This document shows positions 46,948-56,842 of a DNA stretch of 64,000 nucleotides, in pieces. This DNA is from Vigna angularis (taxonomy: Eukaryota > Streptophyta > Magnoliopsida > Fabales > Fabaceae). Location: the NCBI RefSeq assembly GCF_016808095.1, contig NC_068973.1, positions 29,010,077 to 29,074,076 on the forward strand, given 5' to 3'. The notes below the pieces were generated by a model. It had not been told where the DNA came from. It saw only the letters and a program-made list of their open reading frames with translations, and ran no database searches. Within the stretch, counting starts at the first letter, position 1. Each line of letters starts with the position of its first letter. A program made the position numbers and the translations under genes.

Positions 46948-48014
46948 TGTTAGCAAAATGATGAAGATGAAGTTTTGATGATGTCCAAATCAAGTCAAGA
47001 ACAACCAAGACTCATGAAGAATGATTTTTGAAGACTTGTAACTTTTGTAATAACTGTATGAACATAGGAAAATAGTGGTTTTATGTTTGCATTCAAAAGT
47101 GATGTAAAAATGTACCAAGAAGCAAAAACTGTGCAGTGCTAATCGATTAACAGAGGTCAGTAATCGATTATTCCAGAGACGAATGGAGAAGCACAACACT
47201 GCATGCTAATCGATTAACAAGGGCTGTTAATCGATTAGCGCTAATCGATTAGCATGGGCTGTTAATCGATTAACAAAGTGACCGTTTGAAAAACTAGCCG
47301 TTTTTAGAGCCGTTGGACTATCCGTTGGTGCGTTAATCGATTAACCACTTAAGTTAATCGATTAACACAGTGAGAAAGGCTGAAAACGAAAAATGGAAGA
47401 GCCTTTGGATGAGTGTATAAATAGACTCTCATTTCCTCTCAAGATCATAACAGAAACTCTTCCCTTGTGCTCAAATACTCAGAAACTCTTGAGAATTGTG
47501 TGCTCTTGCTCAGCTAAGGAAACTTTGTCTGTAGAGTTGGTGAAATAATGCTACGGTGATAGAGGAATAGCTGGTTCATCCTTGGTGTATCTAAGGAAGT
47601 GTTCGGAAGAGGAAGTCATCCTTCGTGAAGTATTCGGAGGAAGTGTTTCATCCTTGGTGAAGATTCAAAGGAGGTGTTGGTTCATCTCTTGTGGCATCAA
47701 GAGAGGTGTTTTCTAAACTTTTACAAATTGTATCTGTGTGTTTGATGTTTGTAATTGTTTTGTGATTAGTGAATTGTTTATCTTGTTTTGAGATAAGCGA
47801 CTAGACGTAGGATTGGTAAGATCCGAACCAGGATAAAATCATCTGTGCAAATTTCTCTCAACCTTACTCTATTTTATTGTTATTATTAATTGCTAAGTAA
47901 GTTTAATTGAGTAGAAATTTTTAAGGCACACGTTTTTAGTAAGAACCAATTCACCCCCCCTTCCTCTTGGTTTGTTGTTCCACGCTAACCATTCCGCTGC
48001 AGACGATTCTGACA
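46948..48014 (+). repeat. 3' LTR of the SIRE-type element
   Basis: 1067 bases from TGTTAGCAAAATG to GATTCTGACA. It carries eight TAATCGATTA palindromes (47140-47364) and the TATA box at 47416. It lacks the inverted insert seen in the 5' LTR, so it shows the ancestral state at that point. Confidence 0.92.
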
Positions 48015-48312
48015 AAAGGGATATAGTACCTATACCTTCAATAGGAGATGAAACCTCATTGGCATTAATAATAACAATTTTAGAACAATTAGAGGAAAAA
48101 TGAGTAAATATATCAGGATCACAAGTCATATGATCAGTAGCACCCGAAGAAATTATCCAATCACTACCCTTAGTAACAACAGAAAGATTAAGGGCAGAGT
48201 TAGATATACCTGACTTGGTCACAAATCCGATAGTAGTAGAAATATAACTCTTGGAAGCAGCGGAAGTTCCAGAATCATGTTTCTCCGATTGATTGTCATC
48301 GGAAGAAGCCAT
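48015..48312 (-). pseudogene. start of the copia element's ORF: short gag remnant joined to protease
   Basis: The ATG at 48312, just after the primer-binding site, reads MASSDDNQSEKH. Within about 40 residues it reaches the protease active-site region WIISSGATDHMT, where the first residue of the family's DSG motif is Ser instead of Asp. A copia gag of several hundred residues should come between; it is absent. The frame breaks at 48014 where the SIRE-type element entered and resumes at 39040 with IPDVLFVPTLNCNLISVSEL. Confidence 0.8.
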
Positions 48313-48370
48313 CAGAAATATTCAATGAAAAAAAACATTGATTCCTATATTGTAGAGGATATCAATTTTT

Positions 48371-48383
48371 GGCTCTGATACCA
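48371..48383 (-). other. primer-binding site of the minus-strand copia element
   Basis: On the minus strand TGGTATCAGAGCC, complementary to initiator methionine tRNA, next to the 5' LTR. Confidence 0.85.
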
Positions 48384-48496
48384 TAATAAAAGGATCCTAT
48401 AATTCTTCATCTATTAAAGGAATGACAGGTGCACAAATCTACACAAATTATAATAATATCTAAATTATAAACTAACATAATATTTGATTGTCTAAA
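48384..48496 (-). repeat. 5' LTR of the minus-strand copia element, truncated
   Basis: It matches 35736-35850 but homology stops at about 48496, where the other copy continues for another 30-40 bases to TGTTAAG. The missing part is the LTR start, so its promoter may be lost. Confidence 0.7.
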
Positions 48497-51492
48497 ACAT
48501 AAATTTACATTTGAGTTACATGGCTCATATGTAAATTTTAAAATTTTCATCTAATTCTTATAGGTCAGATGTAAAACTCTTTAAAATTAACCTACAATAT
48601 CCAATTTGCACTTTCTTCTTTGTGCAAACAACACTATTCACAGCAACAAACTTTGTGAGTGTTAGGCCTTCCATTTGTGACTAAAAGGTGTGTTGTGAGG
48701 CATTTTTGTGCGTGGAGTTTTGAGAAAGTTCTTTCTCTTCGAATATTTTTATGCATTAAGGTTATTTTGGCATCTCTATCTATCCCTATAATGTAGGTGC
48801 GTAATTGTTTTTGGAAGGACTCAGTCATTGTTTTGCATATGTCCTCCTTGTTTGTCTTGTTGAATGCGAGTTTTATTAATTTTGATTTATATTAAGTGTT
48901 TGATTAATTTTATATTTATTAGATGTTTTATTTTATATAATTTTAGGTCTATTAAATGAAGAGGAAGGAGAAGAAAGAGAATAAGAGAAAAAATGAATAA
49001 GGAAATAAAGAAGAAGAAATTTGGTGCAGATATGAGAAAAATATGTATAAAAAAATTATATATGTTGTTATTGTAATAGACTTAAATAATTTACATTTGT
49101 TATAAATGCAATAGTTAGTAAATTTATGTCTTAGGCAATTACGTCTGAGCTACAACAGACATAAAAAAAGCCTAAAATGACTTACGTAAAAAGTTTTTTT
49201 GTGTGTTAATGATATAAAATAATCTCTTTAAGCAAAAGTACACCAACAAATAAAAGTATTATTACTCAAACTACAAACTTTCTTATGCTTTTTTTCTAGA
49301 AAAAGTATAAACCGTTGAACAATTAGATTAATAAAAATTGTAAACCTTCACAAACATTTTTTCTTAAAAGATTACAAATCCTTCAATGACACACAACTAT
49401 CCAAGTTCTCCATACACTTAAAGAGATTTATTGAGTTGTGATAATACCTCTCAAATCGATTTTTCATTTTTATAATAGTTTTCTTCTCCTCCCTTCTTCA
49501 TATTATTCTACAGTGAATATACACTAAAGAACCAACATTTTCTCCCTTCATCAAAAGTTTCAGATGTTCTGGAGCAAACATTTTGACACACTTGAACTGC
49601 TATTTCCACTAGTGATCTACATAGATTGATTGTCGACAACAATTTTTTTTTCTCTCATAAACCCTTTTCACCTTGTATATCATATTCATTGTAAGCAATT
49701 TTCACATCATTGTTCCGCACAACTCACTAATACTTAAGAAGAATCAATCACCAACATCACATCGATCAAGGTAAACCCTACCACACATCAATGAAGTCAT
49801 TGCACAAAAGAGATAATAAATCTCTTTTTAAGAAGTGAAACAGGTAATGTTGACTTTGTTCAACATGTTGTATTGTTTTCCTTCCTCTCTAGATTAAAAC
49901 CTCAACTTTGATATCAATTGAGAATCACACAATAAAAAAATAATCTTTTCAAATAGAAATACATCCACAAATAAAAGTAAAAGTTTAAATAAAAGTACAT
50001 AAGAAATTTAACGTGACTTGGTAAATCATTACTCTACATGTAACTTTTCTAATAAAAATTACAAACATTCATTCAATTTTTTTAAAACTGCAATTTTCTT
50101 TTATTACTATACAACCAACTGAAAGTAATATCCTATCTAGTCTATTTTTGGTAGATTCATTCATTTTATTCCATGTATACTTTCGACTTATTAAAGAAAT
50201 ATTAATCATTTGTGTATAATGAACTCTTAGAACCTTCTATTTCCAACTATACTCGTAGCTTTTGTCTCCGCGGAATTTCTCACAATGTTGAACCTAGCAT
50301 GCATACTTTAATACTCTTCCCTATTTTGATTTGATTTAGCTCTTCCGACATTTTTCTCTTCCCATTTAACTTGCACAATGAGTACATATTCACAGTATTC
50401 AATGATATATCCTTCTCCCTTCACAAGGAGTGAACTAGATTAAGAAAAAAGTGATAGACAATCTATAATATTTCCGTTTTCACCTGCAGTATTCTCATGT
50501 ATTTACCACTGGTATTTCGATGTTAAATAGAAGTTTTGCAAATGTAATAAGGAAACTTTATCTTTGATCCAAATATAAAGTATGTTATTCAAGGATCTTG
50601 AAACCTGCATAAATGCACTTTGTGCAAGTTTGAGCCTCTTTTTAACATTCCAAAAACACAACATACCACTGGAAACTTTTATTATAGAAGTGAAAGAGAG
50701 GTACACACAGAGATCGAGAGATAGGATGGTTTAATGTTTTCAAAAGCTTAAATTTAATGTTTTTTAAAAGGTTTTTGAATGTGACTTTTATAAACAAGTC
50801 AGATCTTGATTAGACTCGGCTCAAGACTTTTGATAGTTATTCTGACTTATTACATCGCTGATTGGTATGAACACATTTCACACTCTTTGAGACAAGGCTA
50901 ATCTGAAATATCACTTCCTCAAGAAAAAGTTAGATCTACAAGTTTGAAATATAAATATATTTGAACAAAAATATCCTTCCTATGAAATTTACCAAATTGG
51001 TTTTCTAACAAACATTTTCTTTCCTAAATGTGACACAGACGACAGATCATCGAAAGTTTAGAATAGTGTTTCCCTTACATAACACCTCAGCTGTTCTTAA
51101 TCCTCTGCACTTTTGCCATCATTTAAGTATCCATTAAAAAAAAGTGAAATTAGTTTAAATTTGTCAAAAATCCAATGTGTCTTGAAAACAAATCCCCCAA
51201 CATCCCTTCCTAATTGTATTTATCTGACATGAAACACACAGTGAATGAACAGTACTTGTAACTTTTGATTATTATAATAGTGGTAATAGATTTTTCTTAA
51301 CAGAAAATTGATACATTTGAAAGGAAATTGAAACTAGATCGGCAAGGTCCTGAATCGAAACAAGAGTAGCATTTATTTAATGGTAATTTACAGCTATTTA
51401 ACATGCTAATGCATGTCCATAACACTAATTATTATAAATACGGTGTACACTGCTACTCATCTTTTCCTCCTTCTTATACCTCATCGACCTTC
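48497..51492. other. intergenic sequence
   Basis: No gene supported. 48497-49210 has opposing words (TTTACATTTGAGTTACATGG and TTACGTCTGAGCTAC) at its two ends, and its right edge, inverted, reads CACACAAAAAAACTTTTTACG. It may be a decayed CACTA- or MULE-type insertion that cut the copia LTR. The rest is plain. Confidence 0.4.
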
Positions 51493-52121
51493 TCACACTG
51501 CCTTGCGCTTCCTTGGGTTCACCTTCACCTTTATAACTTCAGCAGGCTTTTTCATTTCCTGCAAAAATCGAGAAAAAACATGTCAAAGTTTTTACTTTTG
51601 GGAAAAAGCCAAAATTTTTAATTAGATTCTGTCGTGACTCTTAACAAAAAAAAATAAAGTTATTCCTCAGAAGAGCACTTACATCAAGAACATTAAGAGT
51701 CTTTTCCTCTTTATCAACCTAAATATATAAAAAAAATTCCAAAAATGAGTCATGAAAATATAGATACGGCTACAGAGATAGATAGACCAAGGTGGAAACT
51801 CACATTGACGGCAGGAAAATTGAATTTTGGTTCATCATCAGTCTCAGTAACACCCTGTGCATAGAAATTAACATGAAGTTAGTACAGAGAAGAGTGTATA
51901 TATAGCTGGAATCAGATATAACATGAATTACTCAAATGCATGCAATTGCATAAAATTTTAGAAGCCAAAACAAAATCAGAAACTTTTAAAAATGAAAAAT
52001 TCAGAGAATTAACATATTCATCTACCCTTTTGAGATGTCTCTCTTCGATATCTGGAGTTTCAGGCACAGTAGGAAGAGGTTGTCTTTGAAGAGGAGGAGG
52101 AGGGGGGTGGTTGCATGCCAT
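51493..52121 (-). CDS. small gene A1, unknown family (82 aa, four exons)
   Basis: Exons on the minus strand are 52121-52026, 51854-51804, 51718-51683 and 51558-51493 (TGA). All introns are GT-AG and all lie between codons. The start MACNHPPPPPLQ is proline-rich, the middle acidic (ETDDEPKFNF), and the end basic (KVNPRKRKAV), which could act as a nuclear signal. A TATA box at 52173-52181 lies about 52 bases before the ATG. No known domain is recognised. Support comes from clean splicing in phase and from the paralogue A2, which shares MACN, the first exon junction after HLKR/RHKR, the last exon (KKPAEV against EKPSEV) and the position of the stop. Function unknown; a regulatory peptide or nuclear protein is only a guess. 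Confidence 0.6.
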
Positions 52122-54621
52122 TGTAGAGGACTTTGCAAGAGGTGTGTTGGAAGTAAAATACGTGTTTGCTTCCTATTTATAATAAATATGTAAGAGAATC
52201 ATAAATAGGAGTGATAAGAAGCTTTTGAGTAGTGTAAAATAAAAAAGTTTTCTTACCAAAAAAATTACAAGAATAATTGTCAACATCATCTGGTCCATTC
52301 TTTAAAAGAAATGTTAGGTGATTATGATGCATAGGATCCGACTTAACCTCTATGGGACAATCGATTTAATATTTGTTTTCATAAATTTTTAAAATATAAA
52401 TAAATATTAGGTAAAAAAAAGTTGGAATTATTGTGAAGCGGTGGTCTTGGATGAGTATTTCTTTTTTAGGGTGAATATACCCAGTAAGAAAGAGAAAAAA
52501 TAAATAAAAACTTAAAAATATTTAATCAAACTGTAGATTCAAATTTGTTACTGTTAACCAGAGACAGAAAAACCCTAACACGTGTGACATTGTCATTAAT
52601 TTTTTAAAATAAATTTAAAAAGTATAACTTCCTTTTTCTCTTTCCTCTTTACTTCTATATTTTTTTTTTCCAAATTCTCTTGCCTCAGTTGAAACACATA
52701 TTCTTGGTATTCATAGCATCTTCTTTTATTCATCTTTGTATTCAACTTTTGCATCAGTATTATCCTTAACGAGGGAAGCTTTCTATGATTTTATATCAGA
52801 CCACATATAAACCATTATTTTATGTTGTAAATTTCTCTTCCATTCCTCTATTTTCTTCTTTTCCAATATAAGATAGATTTCATTATTGTTACTTTCAAAT
52901 ACATTTTGATGACAGAAGTTTGAAGTATATATAATGTTTATGTAAAATAAGCTGATGAATTAGTGCAAATCAGAGCAAAGTTAAACTTATTACTAAACAT
53001 GTTTAATAAGTTAAAGTTATCAGTAAACAACTCTAACAAAAGAAATAAATTAACTTTTAATAAGCTACTTTTAAAAAGTTAATCTTGGAGAATCAAGAAA
53101 GAGATTTTATAAATTAACTTATTTTTTATATTTGATTATTATATTATATTCAGAGATAAATGGATATAAAACTTTTCACCCACTATATTTTAAGAAAAGT
53201 TTATCTGCAGTTAGATGTAAGATGGTTGATATAATATTATGTTATACAAATTGCCATTTTATAGAAAAAGAACACTTATACATCAAGTTCAAGTTTCTGG
53301 CAATAATGTCTTTTATATAGTCAATTAAAATAACTTATAGATATATATATCTAGCATAGTAACTTGATAACTTACTATCAGTAGGTCAAGGAAATTACAT
53401 ATGATAGACATTTTTGGTAATGAAGATTGTAAAGGATCAAGGATACAGTTTTGTAAGTAAAAAAATATCACTACAGAAGAAAGTCATTGTTACACATTTT
53501 TTGGATAAGGAAAGATTTTATAATAATAAATAAAATTGTCTTTGGTTTAAGCATAATGTGTACCTAAAAGTAAAGATGACTGAATAGATTTAAAAAGACA
53601 CAGAAAGAGCATCAACCTGCAGGTGCTGTAGAAGACAAATATAGAAAATATAAACATGAATGGCCACAAAAACAACAAATCATCAAATGTTATGCATATA
53701 AGTCTAAGAGCTGAACTTTGAAAAGGCATCAAACCCTATTCATCTCATGCTGTACTGTACAGAAATTTCATGTCTTCAAATATGTTCACTTAGCCAATAA
53801 AGATATTTATTAGCTCGGTTGTGTTAACAAGAAAGAGTATGCCAGTCCAAAATCCACACTGATAGCTACGCAAGTCTACAGTGAAAGAATACATGTCAGA
53901 TACCTTTTTTTTTTTTTCTTTTTTTCTCTTAGAAAAACCTAGTCTGTTTTTCATGTGGCTGAGTATGTTTGAACACAAAACTAGAAAAGGGTTTTGAAAA
54001 TTTTTGAAAGTTTTTTTTTTCTTGATAAAAAAAAAATCTATATTGAAAGTTAAAAAACACTACACAAAATCAAGTTTAACTTGTATCTGAGTGGTCCACT
54101 GTTACACTAAGAGTGTTTTCAATAATCACAAGTTTGATATATTTGTCAATAATTGTTTTATTAATATTTTTTATTGCTAATTATTTTATTAAAAATTTTA
54201 TTGTCACTGCATGTATAGATTAACTGGTGGGGGAAGTTGTTTCACTTTGAACAGTGGTATCCGACCCACTTAGAATGTTAGCAAACCTTTGTCTCAAGAT
54301 AGAGAAGAATGTTGTCTAATAACAAAAGGTGAGAAATAAATTATCACACATATCAAACTAATATCCACATAAATTCTTATTTCTAAGAAGTGGTTTGTTA
54401 TTTTAGTGAGATTGAGAATGATAAGATACATAGAATTCTTTATTTGTATAAATATGAAAAGATGGTTCAGTACATACGCAAAATCATATATATAATTTTT
54501 TTTTTCACCTCTTTCTTTATTGCTTTCATCCTAGCTATAAGACTAAGAGGTCTAAACTATTAGAGAACATTGAGTACTGTATCAAACATTGTTCTGCAGA
54601 TTGTTTTGATAATTCTCAAAA
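52122..54621. other. intergenic sequence, partly duplicated upstream of A2
   Basis: 52540-52880 resembles 56270-56680 in word order (CTCTTTCCTCTTT, ATATCTCTT/CATATTCTTGG, GGAAGCTT), which supports duplication of the cluster with its flanks. No gene supported. Confidence 0.45.
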
Positions 54622-55091
54622 TCAAAGATCTCTGAGTTTGCTTTTTTTCATACCATGTTCCTCCTTTTCTTCCACCCCCAAACTAATTCCAGTGGCAACT
54701 TCTGCCAGAAGATGAACTCCAATGTTGTCACAATCTGTTTCAAAGTCCTTCGCATTTGCACATCCAGAAGTAGTACCTGCATTCTCTTCCTGAAACCACT
54801 ACTTTAACTTAAACTTTTCCAATCAAGAACAAAGCCTGTTATATTTAGTTCTGAAACACTTACACATGAATTTTTTTCAGGAGTTTGCTTGTTTATATAA
54901 ACACAGGCAGCAGCAGCCTGTGAATTATCAGGGACAAGAAAAAAGAACTACCAATTTAAATATCATAATTAATGAAAGAAATCAATTCAAGAAACTTTGT
55001 CATAATTCATACCCTTACCTTTAAGACTTTCATTTTTTCTTGCCAAGGTTTGGTCTGCAATAAATATGGCCTTTTAGACCTTGGTCGTCGT
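54622..55091 (-). CDS. small gene B2, or the back half of an A2-B2 fusion
   Basis: Exons 55091-55019, 54917-54864 and 54789-54622 (TGA), all GT-AG. The translation RRPRSKRPYLLQTKP, then AAAACVYINKQTPEKN, then an acidic exon with DNIGVHLLAEVATGISLG, matches gene B3 exon by exon. The start codon B3 uses (ATGGTATTAAACAG) reads ATGTATTGAGCAG here, one base shorter, so the ATG is out of frame. Instead GAGCAG can serve as an acceptor at 55092, and the A2 exon donor at 55471 (GTGAGT) joins it in phase, giving one 156-residue A2-B2 protein. B2 is therefore either a fusion partner or a gene that lost its start. Function unknown. Confidence 0.5.
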
Positions 55092-55467
55092 CTGCTCAAT
55101 ACATTAATGAATTTCTCTCTTCAGTAAATGTTTATACTTGGTATCTTATAGTTTCAGTAAGAAAAATATTGAAAAACATTATATAAAATTAATTTTAGTG
55201 AATCTAAAGATGAGATAAATCAGTCTTTGTATGTTCCAAAAAATTTATAAAATTCATCAACTGTCTCATTAAAAGATTATACTTCATTAGCAGTACTTAT
55301 TCATCGATTCAGGAATTAGGATTTCCCTAACACGCAGTACATTTTCTTAATCGAAAAACAAAACTCAATTGGCCAACTCATGAAAAGAAACAAAAGTAGC
55401 TTCTTAACAGCAATCTGCTAAACAAATACATGTTCATACTCCATTAGACTGATGCAAATACTGCTAC

Positions 55468-56016
55468 TCACATTGTCTTTCTCTTATTGACTCCACCATC
55501 AGTACCACGTGCTTTTTCTGGGTTTTCAATTTTTACCTCAGAAGGTTTTTCTTCCTGCAACAACCATGAACAATTCCAAGCTAAAATTTCTTACCAAAAA
55601 GGGGGAAAAAGCAAAACTTGGTCATATCTCTCTGTTAATTAATTAAATTCTGCTGTGACTCTTATGGAAACAAAGATTTGCCATAATATAATAAATATCT
55701 CCAGATGAATAGCAAAAAAATAGATACACATGACAAATATACTGTTCAAAAATAATCAGTGTCAGTAAGATTCTATTTGTGTGGATTAATTTCAAAATGA
55801 GTCAATGAAACAGACTTAGACTGAATTAGAAGCATGCAATTACACAAAATTAAGATGCAAGCAGCAATGATTTTTTAGAAATTTTAGAAATGAAAAATGG
55901 GATCAATTAGCTTATGCATTTACCCTTTTGTGACGGTTTTCTTCCCTATGGTGAGGTTGGGGAAGAGAACTGTTCCTTCCTAGAGGAGAAGGAGGCAGGC
56001 GTCTGTTGCATGCCAT
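55468..56016 (-). CDS. small gene A2, paralogue of A1 (59 aa, two exons)
   Basis: Exons 56016-55924 and 55554-55468. The protein begins MACNRRLPPSPLGRN and, if not spliced onward, ends NKRKTM with a TGA that corresponds to the stop of A1. The junction after HKR matches A1. The two small middle exons of A1 have no usable counterpart; a remnant, TCAGTGTCAGTAA, lies at 55763-55775. An alternative is donor use at 55471, which leads into gene B2. The C-terminus is basic. Function unknown. Confidence 0.5.
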
Positions 56017-56775
56017 AGTACTGTGTTGTCTCTGTGTTGGAGGAAGAAATGTGTATTTTTCTGTAAATTAAGAAATGCCAAGATGAACCATAGATATAGT
56101 TATAAAATGTTTGAATTAATCAGAAATAAAATAAATAATGAGAAATAACAAGTGATAGATAAGATTAGAAAATAAATAATAAATAACATTTGAAAAATTA
56201 TATATATTAATATTATTACTGAGATAATTAATATAATATCAGTTACATTGTTATTAAAATTCATAGCTTTAAATGAACAAAAGAAAATTAATTGTATATC
56301 TTATCTTTCCTCTTTTAAGTTCTCTATTTTGATATCTCTTTTCTCATGTCTAAACATGTATTAGATATTTAAATCCTCTTCTTTTGTTGCTCAGATCTTC
56401 TACCTTGATTTTCAACCTTTATAAATTGGTGCTAAACTAGCTAAACTTTGTGTATCTTAACATTTTTTATCTCTCAAACATATCAATTTTCCTTTCCCTT
56501 CCTTAATGGCGGAAGCTTCTATTTCATAAACTAGTTTTAGTTCAAACCCGTATAATCTCATTCTTATAAGTGTTGTAAGTGTTTTCTTCCATTTTTTTTT
56601 TTAATTTTCTTCTGGAATAAATTTCATCATTGCTGTTATCAAATATACATACAAGATAAGTATATAAAGCAGTATGAATGTAAACTAATGTAGGATTAAA
56701 TCCCTTAACCATCTAAGAAACAATGTTGTGCACTTTTAGTGAATAACTAACAAAAGATAAGGTGTTCTATAGATT

Positions 56776-56779
<4 letters not shown>
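56017..56779. other. intergenic sequence
   Basis: No gene supported; holds the upstream block shared with A1. Confidence 0.4.

Positions 56780-56840
<61 letters not shown>
56780..56840. repeat. (AT)n microsatellite
   Basis: About 30 uninterrupted AT units. Confidence 0.95.

Positions 56841-56842
<2 letters not shown>

Larger units (their letters stand above)
39041..48014 (+). mobile_element. SIRE/Maximus-type Ty1/copia retrotransposon, young insertion
   Basis: Bounded by LTRs 39041-40284 and 46948-48014. Flanks are AGAGG (39036-39040) and AAAGG (48015-48019), a 5-base target duplication with one difference. A primer-binding site and a purine tract are in place. The coding order is gag, pol (protease, integrase, reverse transcriptase, RNase H), then a third ORF between pol and the 3' LTR. 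Large gag, long LTRs and a 3' ORF fit the SIRE/Maximus lineage known from legumes. Each reading frame has only one or two lesions. I count about a dozen LTR substitutions over roughly 1.06 kb, so the insertion is recent on an evolutionary scale. Confidence 0.9.
35736..48496 (-). mobile_element. Ty1/copia retrotransposon, gag mostly deleted, split by a second element
   Basis: Short similar sequences at 35736-35876 and 48384-48496 are its LTRs. A primer-binding site lies at 48371-48383 and a purine tract at 35877-35892 (minus strand ...TTCAGTGGGGG), so it reads on the minus strand. The order is protease, GAG-pre-integrase, integrase, reverse transcriptase, RNase H, as in copia. A short start exon (MASSDDNQSEKH) runs almost directly into protease, so most of gag is missing. 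The SIRE-type element at 39041-48014 lies inside the protease region; the reading frame on both sides joins if it is removed. Several stops and frameshifts disable pol. Confidence 0.85.

Noticed and set aside
50503..51200. A B-type gene downstream of A1, expected from the A2-B2 order
   Set aside because: Searched for the GCTGCTGCTGC exon and the RRP exon on the minus strand; neither is present.
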